Assembly: GCA_011390635.1 (NCBI GenBank)
Contig: JAABSA010000026.1
Coordinates: 1 to 53,487 of the forward strand
DNA: 53,487 bases
Origin: Desulfotignum sp.
GTDB lineage: Bacteria; Desulfobacterota; Desulfobacteria; Desulfobacterales; Desulfobacteraceae
Direction of reading: 5' to 3'
Shown: one piece after another, positions 1 to 8,159 of the stretch
Layout of the letters: every line of letters begins with the position of its first letter
Numbering within the stretch: position 1 is the stretch's first letter
Program-made: the position numbers and the translations under genes
Notes under the pieces: generated by a model
The model's input: only the letters and a program-made list of their open reading frames with translations
Database searches by the model: none
What the model was told of the DNA's origin: nothing

Positions 1-7
1 AACACAA

Positions 8-13
8 AGGAGG
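8..13 (+). promoter_or_regulatory. Shine-Dalgarno of the first H-like gene
   Basis: A perfect AGGAGG lies 6 nt before the ATG at 20. It fixes the start of the first gene. The promoter must lie left of the window, so this gene may belong to an operon that began earlier. Confidence 0.8.
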
Positions 14-19
14 CACACC

Positions 20-940
20 ATGACAACCACAGCCACAAGCTCTGTCTTGAAAAAAGATGTTACAAAAACCAGCCCTGTCTGGGAAACCGGCAAACAAAAT
101 ACCTTGCGCCCCTGCATCTGGATGCAGGCCGGGGTGACGGCCCAAAAAAACTGTACCCAGTATTATGACTGCTCCGGGTGTAAATACGATGCTGCCATGG
201 AAAAGGCTGCAGCCGCCGGCAAGCACCCCACCTGGCAGGAAGCCATGCGGCGGCAGCCGGGCAGCCGGCGCATCTGCCGCCATGCCATGACCGGCCGGGC
301 TGACATGCGCACCTGCCCCATGAACTACAACTGCGACCGGTGCGCGTTTGACCAGGTATTTGAGGACGCGTTGATCCCTGCCCGGGGCCATGAACCCGTC
401 AGAAACACCTGGGTTAAGGGGTTTGACCTGGCCGGCGGTTATTATTTTCATTCAGGCCATACCTGGGCCGCCATTGACAGCGGCGGTGTCATCCGGGTGG
501 GCATGGATGATTTTTCCTTCAAGGTGCTGGGGGGTCCGGACGGATTCGACCTGCCCCTGGTGGGCCAGGAGCTGCACCAGGCCAGGGCCGGCTGGGGTAT
601 TCGCCGCAAAGACAACCACGCAAATGTCCGCTCCCCGGTGAACGGGGTGATCACCCGGGTCAATGAAACCGTAAGATCCCGGCCTGATCTCTCCCAGGAT
701 CACCCTTACGGCGAAGGCTGGCTGTTCACGGTGCACAATGCAGATATCAAAGGCACAGTAAAGGATCTGATGGATGATGAAACCAGCATCACCTGGCTGG
801 ACAATGACGTCACCGCCCTTGAAAATATGATTGAAGAGATCACAGGCCCCCTGGCCGCTGACGGCGGTGTGCTGCAAAGAGATGTCTTCGGCAGCCTGCC
901 GGCCCTGGGATGGGACCGGCTGACCCGGACTTTTCTGTAA
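20..940 (+). CDS. GcvH-like protein with two N-terminal cysteine clusters (copy 1)
   Basis: A 306-residue protein in two parts. Residues 30-111 hold two copies of the pattern C-x12-C-x5-C-x2-C-x2-D: C32/C45/C51/C54 and C86/C99/C105/C108. The first copy begins CIWMQAGV. Residues about 135-255 resemble the glycine-cleavage H protein (GHTWAAID, then RSPVNGVITRVNE). In true H proteins the lipoylated lysine lies 8 residues before the P of the SPVNG-like motif; here that position is Asp, with a Lys one residue earlier, so normal lipoylation is doubtful. The cysteine pattern suggests metal or Fe-S binding, which is inference. A paralogue follows after 25 nt. No gcvT or gcvP is nearby, so a role in glycine cleavage is unlikely. 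The true function is unknown. Confidence 0.85.
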   Translation: MTTTATSSVLKKDVTKTSPVWETGKQNTLRPCIWMQAGVTAQKNCTQYYDCSGCKYDAAMEKAAAAGKHPTWQEAMRRQPGSRRICRHAMTGRADMRTCPMNYNCDRCAFDQVFEDALIPARGHEPVRNTWVKGFDLAGGYYFHSGHTWAAIDSGGVIRVGMDDFSFKVLGGPDGFDLPLVGQELHQARAGWGIRRKDNHANVRSPVNGVITRVNETVRSRPDLSQDHPYGEGWLFTVHNADIKGTVKDLMDDETSITWLDNDVTALENMIEEITGPLAADGGVLQRDVFGSLPALGWDRLTRTFL

Positions 941-965
941 TTTTTCACCTGCAAGGAGAAATCCC

Positions 966-1889
966 ATGGAACAGTTTCAAACCACACAGCAAACCGCCCC
1001 CCAGTGCCTGTGGATGCAGGCGGGGGTGGTCCAAAAAAAATATTGCCCCACGGATTTTTCCTGTACCGGGTGCCGGTTTGACCGGGCCTTGAACCGGGTG
1101 TGCAGACAAAATCAGCACCTTCTGGACCAGGGAAAAATCCCTTCCGGGAAAAAAGGATCTCTTATGTTCTGGCAGGACCGGCTCAAAAAAATGCCGCCGG
1201 CCAAACGTCCCTGTATCCACCACATGAAGGGAAAAATTTCCTTTAAAGCCTGCCCTAAGGCGTATCACTGCATTGACTGTGAATTTGACCAGTATTTTTA
1301 TGACCATTTCAAGGTGCATGCCATGATGCAGCCCATGGACTTTGAAACCGTCAGCGGGGTGTTTCTGCCGGCAGGGTATTATCTGTCTGCCGGACACACC
1401 TGGGTGAAGATCGAAGACCAGGGAGTTGTGCGCATGGGGATTGATGATTTTGCCTCCCGGCTTGTGGGAAGGATTGACCACGTTGCTGCCCCCCTGATAG
1501 GCAAACAAGTCACACAGGGGCAGACCGGGTTCACCGTTTTTCGCAACAGATATTCCATACCATTTACCTCTGCGGTTTCCGGCGTCATCACCCAGGTCAA
1601 CCCGGCAGTGAAAAAGAATCCTGACCTGGTGACAACCGCCCCGTATACCGACGGGTGGATATGCCTGGTGCACTGCCCGGATATCAAGCAGAATCTCAAA
1701 CAGCTTTTGTTCATGGCAGACAGCCGGCAGTTCATAGCCGCCCAGGTTGAAAAGCTGCATGCATTTCTGGAAGATGCCACGCAGTTGAAAGCAGCTGACG
1801 GCGGCTCTCTGGTTAAAGATATACTGGGCAATGTTCCGGAAGCACACAGGGGCCGGTTGATAAAGACCTTTATCTCTCCAGGGCCTTGA
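966..1889 (+). CDS. GcvH-like protein with two N-terminal cysteine clusters (copy 2)
   Basis: A 307-residue paralogue of the preceding gene, with SD AAGGAG before ATG. The same two motifs occur with identical spacing: C14/C27/C33/C36 and C83/C96/C102/C105, the first within CLWMQAGVV. The H-protein-like half (GHTWVKIED; AVSGVITQVNP) has Arg at the lipoyl-lysine position and no lysine nearby, so this copy should not carry lipoate. Both copies keep the beta-barrel signature but have lost the cofactor site, while all eight cysteines are kept, which implies the cysteines are the working part. The 3' end overlaps the convergent protease gene by 20 bp. Function unknown. Confidence 0.85.
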   Translation: MEQFQTTQQTAPQCLWMQAGVVQKKYCPTDFSCTGCRFDRALNRVCRQNQHLLDQGKIPSGKKGSLMFWQDRLKKMPPAKRPCIHHMKGKISFKACPKAYHCIDCEFDQYFYDHFKVHAMMQPMDFETVSGVFLPAGYYLSAGHTWVKIEDQGVVRMGIDDFASRLVGRIDHVAAPLIGKQVTQGQTGFTVFRNRYSIPFTSAVSGVITQVNPAVKKNPDLVTTAPYTDGWICLVHCPDIKQNLKQLLFMADSRQFIAAQVEKLHAFLEDATQLKAADGGSLVKDILGNVPEAHRGRLIKTFISPGP

Positions 1890-2418
1890 TGCTGTCGGAC
1901 AAGAAAATGCTGCAGTACCGGCAGAACCGGTTCAGTTTCCGGTCCACATCTGCAATTTTGCGGCAGTAATGCATGATGCACAGCGGGTCGTCACAATGGC
2001 GCAGATCAAAGGTATGGCCCAGCTCATGGATCGTTTCTTTGGCAATCCGGTCCGTGAACCCGGCCGTACCCGCGGCATCCAGGCCGGTGTTCAGCCGAAA
2101 GATGGAAACAACGGCTGCCTTGCCTCCGAGCTGGGCCTCGCCATACACATGGGTCAATATGGGAATGAACAGATCGTTTTTGGTGATGGCCACCACCTTG
2201 AGGCAGTTATCAGGGGCAGTTTTTTCAAGTTCTTCCAGCACCCGGGTGGACCAATACTGGTGCCGGTCCACATCATAGGCAAAAGAAATGTCCGGCAAAA
2301 GCGGGGTGATCCTGACCTCGGTTTTAAACACCTCTGCAACTTTGTCTGCCACTGCCCCACTGATATCATCGGCAATATCGCCCACAGGGGACACCAGAAT
2401 CAGACCGGGCGGTTTCAT
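1870..2418 (-). CDS. archaemetzincin-like zinc metalloprotease
   Basis: A 182-residue protein with the archaemetzincin signature near its C terminus: HELGH at 131-135 (catalytic E132), H141-C142, C147-x-M149, and C166-x2-C169 at the end. In this family H131/H135/H141 bind the catalytic zinc and the four cysteines bind a structural zinc. The usual Gly three residues after the second His (HxxG) is Asp138 here, in a segment reading HTFDLRHC. There is no signal peptide, so it is probably cytoplasmic. It starts 14 nt after the upstream response-regulator stop, so it is probably cotranscribed. Substrate unknown. Confidence 0.85.
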   Translation of the reverse strand: MKPPGLILVSPVGDIADDISGAVADKVAEVFKTEVRITPLLPDISFAYDVDRHQYWSTRVLEELEKTAPDNCLKVVAITKNDLFIPILTHVYGEAQLGGKAAVVSIFRLNTGLDAAGTAGFTDRIAKETIHELGHTFDLRHCDDPLCIMHYCRKIADVDRKLNRFCRYCSIFLSDSIKALER

Positions 2419-2432
2419 GGATACACAGCCTT

Positions 2433-3776
2433 TTACTCCGGCTTCAGATCATACCGTTTGATCTTGTTGTAAAGAGTGGAGCGGTCTATGCCCAGAATGC
2501 CGGCAGCTTTTGATATATGCCAGCCGGTGCGGGTCAGGATGGTGTGAATATGCTGTTTTTCCACATCATGCAATGCCACCCCGGCAGGGTAGGCGGGCTG
2601 GTCCGGGGTACTTCCGATGGGCAGGTCCGGGGGGGTGATGGTGGTGGTTTTGCACACCACCACGGCCCGTTCAACGGCATTGGACAACTCCCTGACATTG
2701 CCGGGCCAGTGATAGAGCATGAGTTCATCCATGGCATCTCTGCTGAACCGCTCAACGCCCCGGTTCACCTCCCGGGTGAATTTTTCTAAAAAATGCCCGG
2801 CCAGCAGCGGGATATCCTCCTTGCGCTCCCGCAAAGGCGGCATGGTCAGGGAAATGACATTGAGCCGGTAAAACAGATCCTCTCTGAAACTGCGAAGGGC
2901 GACAGCTTTTTGCAAATCCGAGTTGGTGGCGGCAATGACCCTGAAATCCGCGGTAATGGGCTGGGTCCCGCCTACCCGGTAGAACACCTTATCCTCAAGT
3001 ACCTGAAGCAGGTCGATCTGCATGCGCATGGAGATCTCACCGATCTCATCCAGAAACAGGGTGCCGCCGCCTGCCATCTCCAGTCGGCCTTTTTTTGTTT
3101 CCCTGGCATCGGTAAACGCCCCTTTCTGGTGTCCGAACAGCTCGCTTTCCATGATATGTTTAGGGATAGCCCCGCAGTTGACCGCCACAAAAGGCCCTTC
3201 AGACACCCGGCTGGAAGAATGGATGGCTTTGGCGGCCAGGCCCTTGCCTGATCCCGTTTCCCCTGTGATGAGCACAGTGCTTTGTGTGTCCGCGATATCC
3301 TGGATCAGCTTGAAAATTTCCTGCATGGCAGGCGACTGGCCGATCATGCTTTCAAACCGGGTCTGCTCTTCAAACGCATCCTTTAAAAATGCATGCTCTT
3401 TCGCCTTTTTGCGGTGTTCCAGCAGCTTCTGGATCATCACGCCCAGTTCGTCCGGGTCAAACGGTTTGAGCAGATAATCATGGGCGTGGGATTTCATGGC
3501 CTGCACCGCAGAAGGGATGGAGCCGTAGGCCGTGATCATTATCACATCGATGTCCGGATAATGTTCTTTGACATGGGACAGCACCTCCATGCCGCTGATG
3601 CCGTCCAGCTGGATGTCCAGCAGCATGATATCAAATCCCTGTTTTTTGAGCAGTGCAAGGGCATCTTCGCCGCTGGGCACGGTGTCCACGAGAAATCCGT
3701 CCCGCTTGAGCCAGCCGGCAAGGGATTCACGGATCACCAGCTCGTCATCCACCACCAGGATTCTGGCCTGGGACAT
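2433..3776 (-). CDS. sigma54-dependent response regulator (NtrC family)
   Basis: A 447-residue protein. The frame runs further upstream, but the ATG at 3776 follows a perfect AGGAGG and begins a canonical receiver domain. Receiver 1-120: acidic D10/D11, phospho-acceptor D54, K104. AAA+ domain about 145-375: Walker A GETGSGKG at 172-179, sigma54-contact loop reading GAFTDA (219-224) instead of the usual GAFTGA, Walker B LFLDEIGE. C-terminal Fis-type HTH (ISKAAGILGIDRSTLYNKIKR). It activates transcription from sigma54 promoters when phosphorylated. No sensor kinase lies nearby, so the partner is unknown. It lies between a nitroreductase and an archaemetzincin gene. Confidence 0.93.
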   Translation of the reverse strand: MSQARILVVDDELVIRESLAGWLKRDGFLVDTVPSGEDALALLKKQGFDIMLLDIQLDGISGMEVLSHVKEHYPDIDVIMITAYGSIPSAVQAMKSHAHDYLLKPFDPDELGVMIQKLLEHRKKAKEHAFLKDAFEEQTRFESMIGQSPAMQEIFKLIQDIADTQSTVLITGETGSGKGLAAKAIHSSSRVSEGPFVAVNCGAIPKHIMESELFGHQKGAFTDARETKKGRLEMAGGGTLFLDEIGEISMRMQIDLLQVLEDKVFYRVGGTQPITADFRVIAATNSDLQKAVALRSFREDLFYRLNVISLTMPPLRERKEDIPLLAGHFLEKFTREVNRGVERFSRDAMDELMLYHWPGNVRELSNAVERAVVVCKTTTITPPDLPIGSTPDQPAYPAGVALHDVEKQHIHTILTRTGWHISKAAGILGIDRSTLYNKIKRYDLKPE

Positions 3777-3840
3777 GTCTGCCTCCTTTCTGCCCGGTTG
3801 GCCCGGAACCGGCTGCTGCAGCCAGCCCGGTTTCAGCCTG

Positions 3841-4464
3841 TCAACGAATTTCCACCAGCATCTCTTTTGGATGGCGCCGCCGGGGAGGCTGGTCACCTGC
3901 CCTGTACCCCAGGGCCACCAGCACCGCCACCTCAAATTCTTTGGTATCTATACCCAGAACCGCCTCCACCCGGTCTTTTTCAAATCCCTCCATGGGGCAG
4001 GAGTCGATCCCCAGAGACGCTGCCGTGGTCATGATATTGGCCAGTGCAATATAGCACTGCTTGCAGCACCAGGCATACAGGTTCATCCGGGGATAGACCT
4101 CGGTTTCCATATACCATTTGTATTTTTCAATATAGGCTCTGGTTGCATCTTCCGGCAGTCCCCGCCCGGCAAAACTTTTATCCACATAAGGGTTGCCCGG
4201 GGTGACCAGGTCCGGTCTGGCAAGGATCACGACCACGTGGCTGCTGTCGGTCACCTGGGCCTGGTCCCAGCAGGCCGGCCGCAGTTTTTCCCGGACAGCA
4301 TCAGAGTGGAGCACTAAAAATTTCCAGGCCTCCATACCGAATGAAAAGGGAGAAAGCCTTGCTGCTTCAAGGATGGTATCCAGATCTTTGGGGGCAATTT
4401 TTTTATCCGGATCAAACTTTTTACAGGCATGCCGGAAATGCAGGGCATCGATAATGGCATTCAT
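3841..4464 (-). CDS. nitroreductase family FMN oxidoreductase
   Basis: A 207-residue protein of the usual nitroreductase length. N-terminal RHACKKFDPDKK and the LSPFSFGMEAWKFLVL stretch match the family FMN-binding and dimer regions. The C-terminal part (DSCPMEGFEKDRVEAVLGI) matches the conserved segment of NfsB-like enzymes. These use NAD(P)H and FMN to reduce nitroaromatics, quinones or flavins in the cytoplasm; the natural substrate cannot be told from sequence. An AAAAGGA SD precedes ATG at 4464. It sits 64 nt upstream of the response-regulator start on the same strand and may share its transcript. Confidence 0.9.
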   Translation of the reverse strand: MNAIIDALHFRHACKKFDPDKKIAPKDLDTILEAARLSPFSFGMEAWKFLVLHSDAVREKLRPACWDQAQVTDSSHVVVILARPDLVTPGNPYVDKSFAGRGLPEDATRAYIEKYKWYMETEVYPRMNLYAWCCKQCYIALANIMTTAASLGIDSCPMEGFEKDRVEAVLGIDTKEFEVAVLVALGYRAGDQPPRRRHPKEMLVEIR

Positions 4465-4609
4465 GACAGGATTTCCTTTTGGATCAGATTAATATGCACG
4501 GTTTCCTCGGTCACATATAATGCCCAGTATAAAAAATTTAGCGCCTTAATAAAAGCATTTATTTATCCGGGTGTTCTGATAATCTGTCGATATTTGTTAC
4601 GTGGGTTTC

Positions 4610-5452
4610 CTATACAGATATGTCAGCGGCAATGCGGATAATTTCTCCCGGCCGGTCAGGGCCGGCCACGGACACTACAGCCGAAGAACCGTTCAGGCCT
4701 CTGCCCGCTTCAGCCAGGGCATGTTCAGGACGGTTGTTCTCTTCACTCAAATGGGCCAGGATCACATGTTTCAGATCCTTGTGGGCCAGCTGGGACAAAA
4801 GGATTCCAGCATCTGCATTGGACAGGTGTCCGGTGCGGGATTTGATGCGCTGTTTCAGGTGCCAGGGATATGACCCGTTGACGAGCATATCCGGGTCATG
4901 GTTGGATTCAAGGTAGAGCACACTGCAGTTGCGCAGATGCTCTTTCACAAGATTGGTGGCAATGCCCAGATCTGTGGCAATACCGATTTTGCATCCCTGC
5001 CAGGTCACAGTGAGCCCGGCCGGGTCTGAGGCATCATGGGAGATTGAAAAAGGATGCACCGTCAATAGTGATGCATCGCAAATCTTGTCATCCATGACGC
5101 TGTTACAATTTTTGACCGCAAACCGTTCACCACAGCCAAAGAACCGTACATCGGGAATTTTACCGACAACCTTTGCACAGGCCTGGTAAGTGGCCTTTGT
5201 CATGTAGACCGGGATATTGAACCGACGGCCCAATACCCCGGCCCCCTGAATATGGTCTCTGTGTTCATGGGTGATGATGATGGCGGACAGGCGCTCCGGG
5301 GTTTCCCCCACAGCAGCCATTCGCCGCTGAATTTCCTTTCCGGACAGTCCGGCATCCACAAGAATGGCTGTTTTTGGAGTGGAAACCAGCACTGCATTCC
5401 CCCTGCTGCCGGAAGCAAGGGAACAGATACAAAAAGAATTATTCTTTTTCAT
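4610..5452 (-). CDS. MBL-fold metallo-hydrolase (YycJ/WalJ-like)
   Basis: A 280-residue metallo-beta-lactamase-fold protein. The HxHxDH metal motif is HEHRDH at 62-67, preceded by the VDAGLS strand; a later NHDPDML segment and a HLSEENN segment match further metal or substrate positions. The opening [12 protein letters not shown] is typical of the YycJ/WalJ-like group, whose members are hydrolases or nucleases. The start overlaps the 3' end of pnp by 14 nt, so it is probably translationally coupled and is the last gene of the rimP-to-pnp cluster. A role in nucleic-acid metabolism is plausible from context but unproven. Confidence 0.88.
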   Translation of the reverse strand: MKKNNSFCICSLASGSRGNAVLVSTPKTAILVDAGLSGKEIQRRMAAVGETPERLSAIIITHEHRDHIQGAGVLGRRFNIPVYMTKATYQACAKVVGKIPDVRFFGCGERFAVKNCNSVMDDKICDASLLTVHPFSISHDASDPAGLTVTWQGCKIGIATDLGIATNLVKEHLRNCSVLYLESNHDPDMLVNGSYPWHLKQRIKSRTGHLSNADAGILLSQLAHKDLKHVILAHLSEENNRPEHALAEAGRGLNGSSAVVSVAGPDRPGEIIRIAADISV

Positions 5453-7529
5453 CCGCTTTTGCAGCTTTGTAACTCAGCTTGATTTTCCCGTCCCGGGTGA
5501 TATCCAGCACTTTTACGGAAATCACATCACCCTCTTTCACCACGTCAGTGACTTTTTTCACCCGGTAGTCAGCCAGTTCGGAAATATGCACCAGGCCGTC
5601 GGTGCCGGACTTGATGTTGACAAATGCACCGAAATCGGTGATTTTCACCACCTTGCCTTCGTAGATGGCACCAATCTCCGGATCCAGTGCAATATCAGCC
5701 ACCATGTCCATTGCCCGCTGTGCATCTTCCTGGTTTTCCCCGGCGATTTTCACAAGGCCGGAATCGTCCACCTCGATGACCGTGTTGGTGTCCGCCTGGA
5801 GTGCCCGGATGATCTTGCCTCCAGGGCCGATGATATCCCTGATTTTGTCCGGATTGATCATGATACTCAAAATTTTGGGGGCATGGGGAGAAATATCCGC
5901 CCTGAACTTATCGATAGTTTTCAGCATTTCTCCCAGAATGTGCAGCCGGCCGGCTTTGGCCTGGATCAAGGCTTTTTCCATGATATCTTTGGACAATTCC
6001 TTGATTTTGATGTCCATCTGCAGGGCGGTGATGCCTTCTTTGGGACCGGCCACCTTGAAATCCATATCCCCGAAATGGTCTTCATCTCCCAGGATATCCG
6101 ACAGAATCACCGTGTGGTCTCCCTCTTTTATCAGGCCCATGGCAATTCCCGAAACAGGGGCTTTGATGGGAACTCCTCCGTCCATAAGGGCCATACATCC
6201 GGCGCATACGGTTCCCATGGAGGAAGATCCGTTGGATTCCATGACCTCACCCACCAGGCGGATGGTGTATTCAAAATCTGCAGGGTCGGGCAATATCCGT
6301 TCAATGGCCCGGGTGGCCAGATTGCCGTGACCGATATCCCGGCGGCTGGGACCGCCTGCCCGTTTCACCTCCCCCACGGAATACGGAGGGAAGTTATAAT
6401 GGAGCATAAAGGCCCGGGTTTCATTGCCGGCAAGGGTTTCCACCCGCTGCTCATCCGGACCCGATCCCAGGGTCATAACCCCAAGCACCTGGGTTTCGCC
6501 CCGGGTAAAAAGCGCGCTGCCATGGGGACGGCGCAGATTTCCCACTTCACAGGTAATTTCACGGATCTCATCATAGGCCCGGCCGTCAATGCGGCGGTTT
6601 TCTTTAAGGGTAATCTCACGGCTGACTTCCTTGACTGTCTTGCCGAAACCTTCCTTGATTTCTTTGATCTGATCAGGATAATCCTGGGAAAAATGGGCAA
6701 CGACCTCTTCTTTATAACTGCTTAAGGCAGTCTGCCGTTCTATCTTGGTTTTGATCTGCACCCGTTCATGGATTCCTTCTTTGGCAAAGGATGCCACTTT
6801 TTCAGCCAGTTCCGGATCACGTACCGGCGGTATAAAGGTGTGCTTTTCTTTTCCCACAGTGTTTTTAAGTTCAATTTGCATGTCTATAATGGGCTGCATG
6901 GCTTCATGGCCGAAATAAATGGCATCCAGCATATCCTGTTCCGATACAATATTGGCGCCACCTTCCACCATGACCACACCGGTTCTGGAACCTGCCACCG
7001 TCAATTCAATGTCGCTTTGTTCCATCTGTTCCAGGGTGGGATTGGCAACAAATTCCCCGTTGATACGGCCGACCTTGATGCCGGCAATGGGACCGTCAAA
7101 AGGAATATCCGATATTTCCAGCGCAGCGGATGCACCAACCATGGCCAGAATACCGGGGTCACACATTTTGTCGGTTGACAGGACCGTGGCGATAATCTGG
7201 GTCTCATGATTGTAGTCATCTTTGAACAACGGACGGATGGGACGGTCGATCAGCCTGGCACGCAGGGTCTCGTCTTCAGACGGCCGGCCGATCTCCCGCC
7301 GGAAATAGTTGCCCGGAATCCGGCCTGCGGCATAGATACGTTCCTGATATTCCACAGTAAGGGGCAGAAAGCTGATATCCTCTTTGGCCTGCTTGGATGC
7401 CACTGCCGTCACCAGGACCACTGTGTCTCCCAGTTGAACCACCACAGACCCGGAGGCCTGTTTGGCGATTTTGCCGGTACTGATGGAAAACTCTCTTCCA
7501 CCAATTTGTGCTGATACAATTTTTTCCAT
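5439..7529 (-). CDS. pnp: polyribonucleotide nucleotidyltransferase (PNPase)
   Basis: A 696-residue protein from ATG 7529 (SD AAGGAGA), the usual PNPase length; an in-frame upstream extension lacks support. It has two RNase PH-like domains ([22 protein letters not shown] in the first; [17 protein letters not shown] and [11 protein letters not shown] in the second), a KH domain ([13 protein letters not shown]) and a C-terminal S1 domain ([17 protein letters not shown]). It degrades RNA 3'-5' with phosphate and acts in the degradosome. It follows rpsO as in many bacteria. The 205-nt leader carries two strong hairpins that may control its expression. Confidence 0.98.
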   Translation of the reverse strand: MEKIVSAQIGGREFSISTGKIAKQASGSVVVQLGDTVVLVTAVASKQAKEDISFLPLTVEYQERIYAAGRIPGNYFRREIGRPSEDETLRARLIDRPIRPLFKDDYNHETQIIATVLSTDKMCDPGILAMVGASAALEISDIPFDGPIAGIKVGRINGEFVANPTLEQMEQSDIELTVAGSRTGVVMVEGGANIVSEQDMLDAIYFGHEAMQPIIDMQIELKNTVGKEKHTFIPPVRDPELAEKVASFAKEGIHERVQIKTKIERQTALSSYKEEVVAHFSQDYPDQIKEIKEGFGKTVKEVSREITLKENRRIDGRAYDEIREITCEVGNLRRPHGSALFTRGETQVLGVMTLGSGPDEQRVETLAGNETRAFMLHYNFPPYSVGEVKRAGGPSRRDIGHGNLATRAIERILPDPADFEYTIRLVGEVMESNGSSSMGTVCAGCMALMDGGVPIKAPVSGIAMGLIKEGDHTVILSDILGDEDHFGDMDFKVAGPKEGITALQMDIKIKELSKDIMEKALIQAKAGRLHILGEMLKTIDKFRADISPHAPKILSIMINPDKIRDIIGPGGKIIRALQADTNTVIEVDDSGLVKIAGENQEDAQRAMDMVADIALDPEIGAIYEGKVVKITDFGAFVNIKSGTDGLVHISELADYRVKKVTDVVKEGDVISVKVLDITRDGKIKLSYKAAKADEKE

Positions 7530-7594
7530 AATTCGATCTCTCCTTGGGTTAAAAAAGGCGGAGAATCCTTGCAGAACACTCAAAATAATAAACC

Positions 7595-7637
7595 CGCATC
7601 TGCGTCATCCAGCAATATGCTGGATGACGCAGATGCG
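7595..7637 (-). promoter_or_regulatory. 20-bp perfect hairpin in the pnp leader
   Basis: Arms 7595-7614 and 7618-7637 are perfect 20-bp complements around a 3-nt loop. On the minus strand the hairpin lies 65 nt before the pnp start and is followed by a broken T-rich tract (TTTATTATTTT). In Escherichia coli the pnp leader has an RNase III hairpin through which PNPase represses itself; this stem has the right place and shape. A leaky terminator is the alternative. Confidence 0.75.
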
Positions 7638-7687
7638 AACTTATTTATAAGTATCTTCAAGAATCGCCGCCCTGTTTGTTGTAAAGT

Positions 7688-7722
7688 GCCGGTTTTCGAC
7701 CTGACTGCAGTCGAAAACCGGC
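7688..7722 (-). promoter_or_regulatory. second rpsO-pnp intergenic hairpin
   Basis: A perfect 13-bp inverted repeat (7688-7700 and 7710-7722) with a 9-nt loop lies 12 nt after the rpsO stop. No U-run follows it on the minus strand, so it is not a clean terminator. It probably protects the rpsO 3' end or is a processing site. Confidence 0.6.
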
Positions 7723-7734
7723 GGTAATTCATTT

Positions 7735-8004
7735 TTATCTTCTCAGTTCCAGTCTTTCAATCAACGACCGGTACCGGTTGATATCCTTTTTCTTGACATA
7801 GTCCAGAAGGCTTCTGCGCCTGCCAACCAGAATCAGCAGTCCCCGTCTTGAATGGTGGTCTTTTTTATGTAACTTAAGATGTTCTGTCAGATAGCTGATG
7901 CGGTGGGTCAAAATTGCCACCTGCACTTCAGGAGAACCGGTATCTGACGCGTGAAGCTTGAATTGTTCAATCATCTCTTCTTTGTTTTCTGCTAATAAAA
8001 CCAC
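7735..8004 (-). CDS. rpsO: 30S ribosomal protein S15
   Basis: An 89-residue protein when started at GTG 8004, exactly the length of E. coli S15; an upstream in-frame ATG would add 37 foreign residues. AAAGGAG sits 8 nt before the GTG. Signature segments include [25 protein letters not shown] and IERLELRR. It binds 16S rRNA early in assembly of the 30S platform. It lies between truB and pnp, the classical order. Confidence 0.97.
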   Translation of the reverse strand: MVLLAENKEEMIEQFKLHASDTGSPEVQVAILTHRISYLTEHLKLHKKDHHSRRGLLILVGRRRSLLDYVKKKDINRYRSLIERLELRR

Positions 8005-8047
8005 TGTCTTAACTCCTTTGTCTGGAATAAAGTAAATATGACGTTTC

Positions 8048-8117
8048 ATTTGACAGGTGCTTGCTGCGACCGGGTATCCAATATTCCATTCAGACAAACC
8101 GGTTTTTCTTGTCAAAT
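8048..8117 (-). promoter_or_regulatory. inverted repeat in the rpsO leader
   Basis: An 8-bp inverted repeat (ATTTGACA at 8048-8055 and its complement at 8110-8117) flanks about 54 nt that include another pairable pair (ACCGG/CCGGT). It lies 44 nt before the rpsO GTG. S15 represses its own mRNA through leader structures in several bacteria, so this may be such an element. Support is only positional. Confidence 0.3.
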
Positions 8118-8159
8118 CGCCATCACATAAAACACTAAATTGCCCTTAACAAATATCAG

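Noticed and set aside
20-1889. Functional glycine cleavage H proteins
   Set aside because: The lipoyl lysine is missing or displaced, extra cysteine clusters are present, and no gcvT/gcvP is near.
5364-6725. Long open frame (about 450 codons) opposite pnp on the plus strand
   Set aside because: Low-complexity His/Phe/Gly-rich product with no SD and no family resemblance; it is the mirror of a conserved gene.
7688-7722. rpsO intrinsic terminator
   Set aside because: The stem is strong but no U-run follows on the coding strand.
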